A DNA stretch of 33,563 bases from IMG/VR virus record IMGVR_UViG_3300031977_001325, positions 1 through 33,563 of that record, one strand, 5' to 3'. Shown here piece by piece: positions 31,702 to 33,563 of the stretch. The stretch comes from a virus. A program made the translations under genes and the position numbers. The notes beneath the pieces were generated by a model. It worked only from the letters and a program-made list of their open reading frames with translations, made no database searches and was not told the DNA's origin. The first letter of the stretch is position 1. Each line of letters starts with the position of its first letter.

Positions 31702-31897
31702 TGGTCATCCCTAACCTCACCTGTAGTAGTTCCGTTTGTAAGTGACGTAGCTTGTCTATAGCTTTTCGTCGCTCGACTATCAGAGGTACGTCGTCTCCAG
31801 CTTCCGTTCCGTAATAACCAAGCTCAAACTCGATGTCCTTTATCCTGTCCCTGACCATAGTGATGCTATGCTCAAGGTTAATTTTCTTTTTGCTCAT
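31691..31897 (-). CDS. small coiled-coil protein, unknown function
   Basis: A 68-aa protein, helical throughout, with two probable coiled-coil segments (EHSITMVRDRIKDIEFELGY and ERRKAIDKLRHLQTELLQVR) around a short acidic turn. It overlaps the genes on both sides, as expected inside a dense operon. No family recognised. Co-transcription with nuclease, methyltransferase and kinase genes suggests a DNA-metabolism accessory role. Confidence 0.6.
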   Translation of the reverse strand: MSKKKINLEHSITMVRDRIKDIEFELGYYGTEAGDDVPLIVERRKAIDKLRHLQTELLQVRLGMTNET

Positions 31898-32099
31898 TGA
31901 TGTGCCTCGCTTGCCTTATCAGTTCATCAAGTGATCTGTTGAGTTCTTCCTCTCTTTTCTTCCGTGCCTGACCCTGTTGCATAAACAGTACATCACTCGC
32001 CTCGGCACAGAGTTTCTTAAACTTCTGCGTAATCCACATATCGCCACAGCTAACTATCTCTGGCGGTATTGGGCCTTGCCATCCACTACGCTTTGGCAT
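31878..32099 (-). CDS. small helical protein, unknown function
   Basis: A 73-aa protein. The first 20 residues contain Trp/Pro/Gly (SGWQGPIPPEIVSCGDMWIT), followed by a charged helix to the C-terminus (RKKREEELNRSLDELIRQAR). It overlaps the nuclease gene by 14 bases and the next gene by 20. No catalytic motif or membrane segment. Not recognised; real on the grounds of operon packing and codon continuity. Confidence 0.58.
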   Translation of the reverse strand: MPKRSGWQGPIPPEIVSCGDMWITQKFKKLCAEASDVLFMQQGQARKKREEELNRSLDELIRQARHINEQKEN

Positions 32100-32877
32100 G
32101 TGGTTCGTACCTCACCCAATCCAAGCACTTTTCTGTACACCCCTTACTGCACGTCCACTCTGCGCTAGTAGTTGAGGCATGGCAGTTGCCACACGTCCGC
32201 ATGTTTTTTTCTGGTTCAGCACCATGCCAACATGCGTCTCGCTTGAAGCAACCACGACATCGCCAGTCGGCTTCATCAATAGAAATTTTTTGGCCAAGTC
32301 CATTGATAATGTCCTCAACCTTTTGCTTCAGTGCGTTGTAAAAAAATATATCGAAGTCCACCCATTCGTGGTGGTAGTCGGATGTGTTCTTGTTGTAGCT
32401 AACTAGGACTGCTCTATCCATGCCAGCCAGCCCCATCAGGTATTGCATCTGGGCGAAGTACATAGGGTGGCTATACTTGACGCCCTTCTTTGAGAACTCC
32501 TTGAACTTGTTATCGTTCATAGACTTGATCTCAACTATCGCCATACCATCATCTGTTTCGACGATGCCATCCGCGTTACCCATACTGTTCCCGTGGTAGT
32601 CCGTGTACCGCCACTGCTTACCACTCATTGGGTCTTTGTCCATGACATGGACACCAGCCTTTGCCATATCACCCAAGACAACGTATTCAATACGATGACC
32701 ATCTCTAAAGATGCGCTTTAACTTGGGGTCTGGGGGTGTATCGGGGTAGCCCCTATGGCTGAAAGACAGCATGGCTGTACAGTCATGGCCAACAGAACTA
32801 GCGCCGATATATGATCTAGCCTTCTCGCGTTTATCTTTAGCGAAGTAGTCATCAATCAGTTTGGATATGTCTATCAT
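32086..32877 (-). CDS. PD-(D/E)XK exonuclease with AddB/Cas4-type Fe-S cysteines
   Basis: A 263-aa protein. The nuclease core is visible as GNADGIVE (D103), AIVEIKSMN (E116, K118) and AQMQYLMGL (Q143), the DEK...Q arrangement of RecB/Cas4/lambda-type exonucleases. C33 (VGHDC) plus CRGCFKRDAC (C207, C210, C216) reproduces the C...CxxCx5C pattern of the 4Fe-4S 'iron staple' in AddB and Cas4. A further cluster of five Cys follows (C229, C232, C243, C247, C251), probably a zinc site. Likely role: end resection for phage recombination or replication. It shares a 4-base overlap with the methyltransferase stop and is in the same operon as SSB. It is not a CRISPR Cas4: no other cas gene is near. Confidence 0.82.
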   Translation of the reverse strand: MIDISKLIDDYFAKDKREKARSYIGASSVGHDCTAMLSFSHRGYPDTPPDPKLKRIFRDGHRIEYVVLGDMAKAGVHVMDKDPMSGKQWRYTDYHGNSMGNADGIVETDDGMAIVEIKSMNDNKFKEFSKKGVKYSHPMYFAQMQYLMGLAGMDRAVLVSYNKNTSDYHHEWVDFDIFFYNALKQKVEDIINGLGQKISIDEADWRCRGCFKRDACWHGAEPEKNMRTCGNCHASTTSAEWTCSKGCTEKCLDWVRYEPHAKA

Positions 32878-33479
32878 GTCTTTTCCAGTACAAGAAAGTA
32901 AGCGTGAAACATACGTGCGTGTTTTTGAACACGCTTCGCCGCACCGATCTGTTGGGGAACATTCATTCTGTGTTTTGCTGTGAGAATGAACATGTCTCTT
33001 AACCTAAATTTATTTTCACACCAGTTCACAACATTGATATGAGTGGGGTGCATCTTGTGATTATGTATGATGTCTTGGCACTTGAACACAAAGACACCTT
33101 TGGGTTGTAAAATTCTGTGAACTTCTGTGATTGTTTTTTTGTAGTGTTCTTCCAGTTCGTCGTACCGCCAATAACCGCCATACCTTTTGGACATCACCAT
33201 GTCCCCATTCCCACTACGTCCATTGCGGACATAGGTCAGAAAGGGTGGATCAAACACAACTGAAGACAGGGAACAGTCCATCAATGGCAGTCTTGTACTG
33301 CAAGCCTGCATGACATCACTTGACTGAGGGTCTATGTCGTACCTAAGAGATGGCTTAGATACGTGCTTGTAAAAACTTCCGTTGCCGTAACTTATGTCGG
33401 CATCAAAAGACGACCTGTTCGTTAGCGTCAGGATGTTCCTTAAGATTTCGTTTTGATCATCTGATACTGACTTAATCAT
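32874..33479 (-). CDS. DNA methyltransferase (N6-adenine or N4-cytosine type)
   Basis: The 201-aa protein has a SAM-binding-type N-terminal strand and loop (DADISYGNGSFYK, residues 26-38, a variant of FxGxG) and a catalytic DPPF at 77-80 (VVFDPPFLTYVRNGRSG). VHRILQPKGVFVFKCQD follows, a helix and strand typical of amino-methyltransferases. Motif order is SAM motif first, catalytic motif second. Both N6-adenine and N4-cytosine targets fit DPPF. At 201 aa it is short and seems to lack a large target-recognition domain. No restriction endonuclease partner is visible, so it is probably an orphan enzyme that protects phage DNA. The gene lies between SSB and the nuclease. Confidence 0.82.
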   Translation of the reverse strand: MIKSVSDDQNEILRNILTLTNRSSFDADISYGNGSFYKHVSKPSLRYDIDPQSSDVMQACSTRLPLMDCSLSSVVFDPPFLTYVRNGRSGNGDMVMSKRYGGYWRYDELEEHYKKTITEVHRILQPKGVFVFKCQDIIHNHKMHPTHINVVNWCENKFRLRDMFILTAKHRMNVPQQIGAAKRVQKHARMFHAYFLVLEKT

Positions 33480-33486
33480 CGTAAAG

Positions 33487-33510
33487 AAGAGGGGGCTTTC
33501 GCCCCCTCTT
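33487..33510 (-). terminator. hairpin between SSB and methyltransferase genes (terminator or attenuator)
   Basis: A perfect 10-bp stem, AAGAGGGGGC / GCCCCCTCTT, has a GAAA loop on the minus strand and is followed by CTTTAC. The pyrimidine tail (CTCTTCTTT) is short on T. It lies in the 44-base gap, so readthrough would be needed to express the module from one upstream promoter. Confidence 0.6.
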
Positions 33511-33523
33511 TCCCCACCAACAA

Positions 33524-33563
33524 CTAGAAAGGAACGTCGTCGTCGAGGCCGCTCTTCGCGGCT
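33524..33563 (-). CDS. ssb: C-terminal tail of a single-stranded DNA-binding protein (partial)
   Basis: Only the last 12 codons are in the window: AAKSGLDDDVPF followed by TAG. The acidic DDDVPF end is the hallmark tip of bacterial-type SSB proteins (DDDIPF), which recruits partner enzymes. The rest of the gene lies to the right of the window. Its place at the head of the methyltransferase/nuclease/kinase operon fits a replication module. Twelve codons cannot exclude another protein with an SSB-like tail. Confidence 0.72.
   Translation of the reverse strand, partial: AAKSGLDDDVPF

Noticed and set aside
31160-31714. 184-aa open frame on the plus strand
   Set aside because: It lies antisense to the well-supported dNMP kinase gene (Walker A and family motifs), is rich in Ser/Phe/Leu as shadow frames are, and shows no domain.
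32086-32877. Cas4 of a CRISPR system
   Set aside because: The Fe-S cysteine pattern fits Cas4, but there are no repeats or other cas genes, and the neighbours are phage replication genes.
1-33563. tRNA genes, integrase, attachment sites, insertion sequences
   Set aside because: None recognised by reading on either strand; there is no sign of lysogeny in this window.

Overview
The window is part of the genome of a tailed, podovirus-type bacteriophage. Almost every base is coding, genes abut or overlap by 1 to 50 bases, and there are no rRNA, tRNA, IS or CRISPR sequences. The order matches a podovirus morphogenesis block: scaffold, major capsid protein, head-tail adaptor, tail nozzle, tail fibre, internal virion proteins, lysis. 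A short-tailed phage of a marine alphaproteobacterium is the best inference. It rests on the SU10-type (DUF5309) capsid fold, the GTA-type 3TM holin, the small DUF5872-like basic proteins and the style of the internal virion proteins. Host and genus cannot be proved from sequence alone. Portal and terminase genes are not in the window and probably lie upstream.

Layout. 1-1393: truncated RCC1-repeat fibre gene. 1393-1906: a small membrane protein and a small unknown. 1957-4412: scaffold and major capsid protein, each followed by a clear intrinsic terminator. 4495-9188: a small basic protein, head-tail adaptor, nozzle and a beta-rich tail fibre. 9199-16940: five virion-type proteins (430, 640, 290, 308 and 748 aa) with a GNAT acetyltransferase inserted among them. 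17012-28621: one 3869-aa gene, a giant polyvalent protein with two HExxH zincin motifs and an ADP-ribosyltransferase-like domain, preceded by a 14-bp hairpin that buries its ribosome binding site. 28621-30071: lysis block with a secreted-type small protein, small membrane protein, zinc-ribbon protein, 3TM holin and M15 endolysin. 30071-31187: small, mostly very basic proteins, three of which are under 60 aa. 31150-33563: an opposing (minus strand) DNA metabolism module, in transcription order SSB (only the C-terminal tail is present), a DNA methyltransferase, a PD-(D/E)XK nuclease with an AddB/Cas4-type Fe-S cysteine pattern, two small proteins and a dNMP kinase.

How it works together (inference). 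The plus-strand block builds the capsid and tail, loads a set of internal proteins including the giant enzyme, and then lyses the cell. The giant protein is likely packaged and injected, where its protease and ADP-ribosyltransferase-like domains could act on host targets. The minus-strand module supports DNA replication, recombination and nucleotide supply. The two transcription units converge at 31150-31187 with overlapping 3' coding ends.

There is no gene-free stretch longer than 300 bases. The longest are 3052-3233 (terminator plus structured capsid leader), 4413-4494 (repeat plus terminator) and 16941-17011 (repeat plus RBS hairpin).
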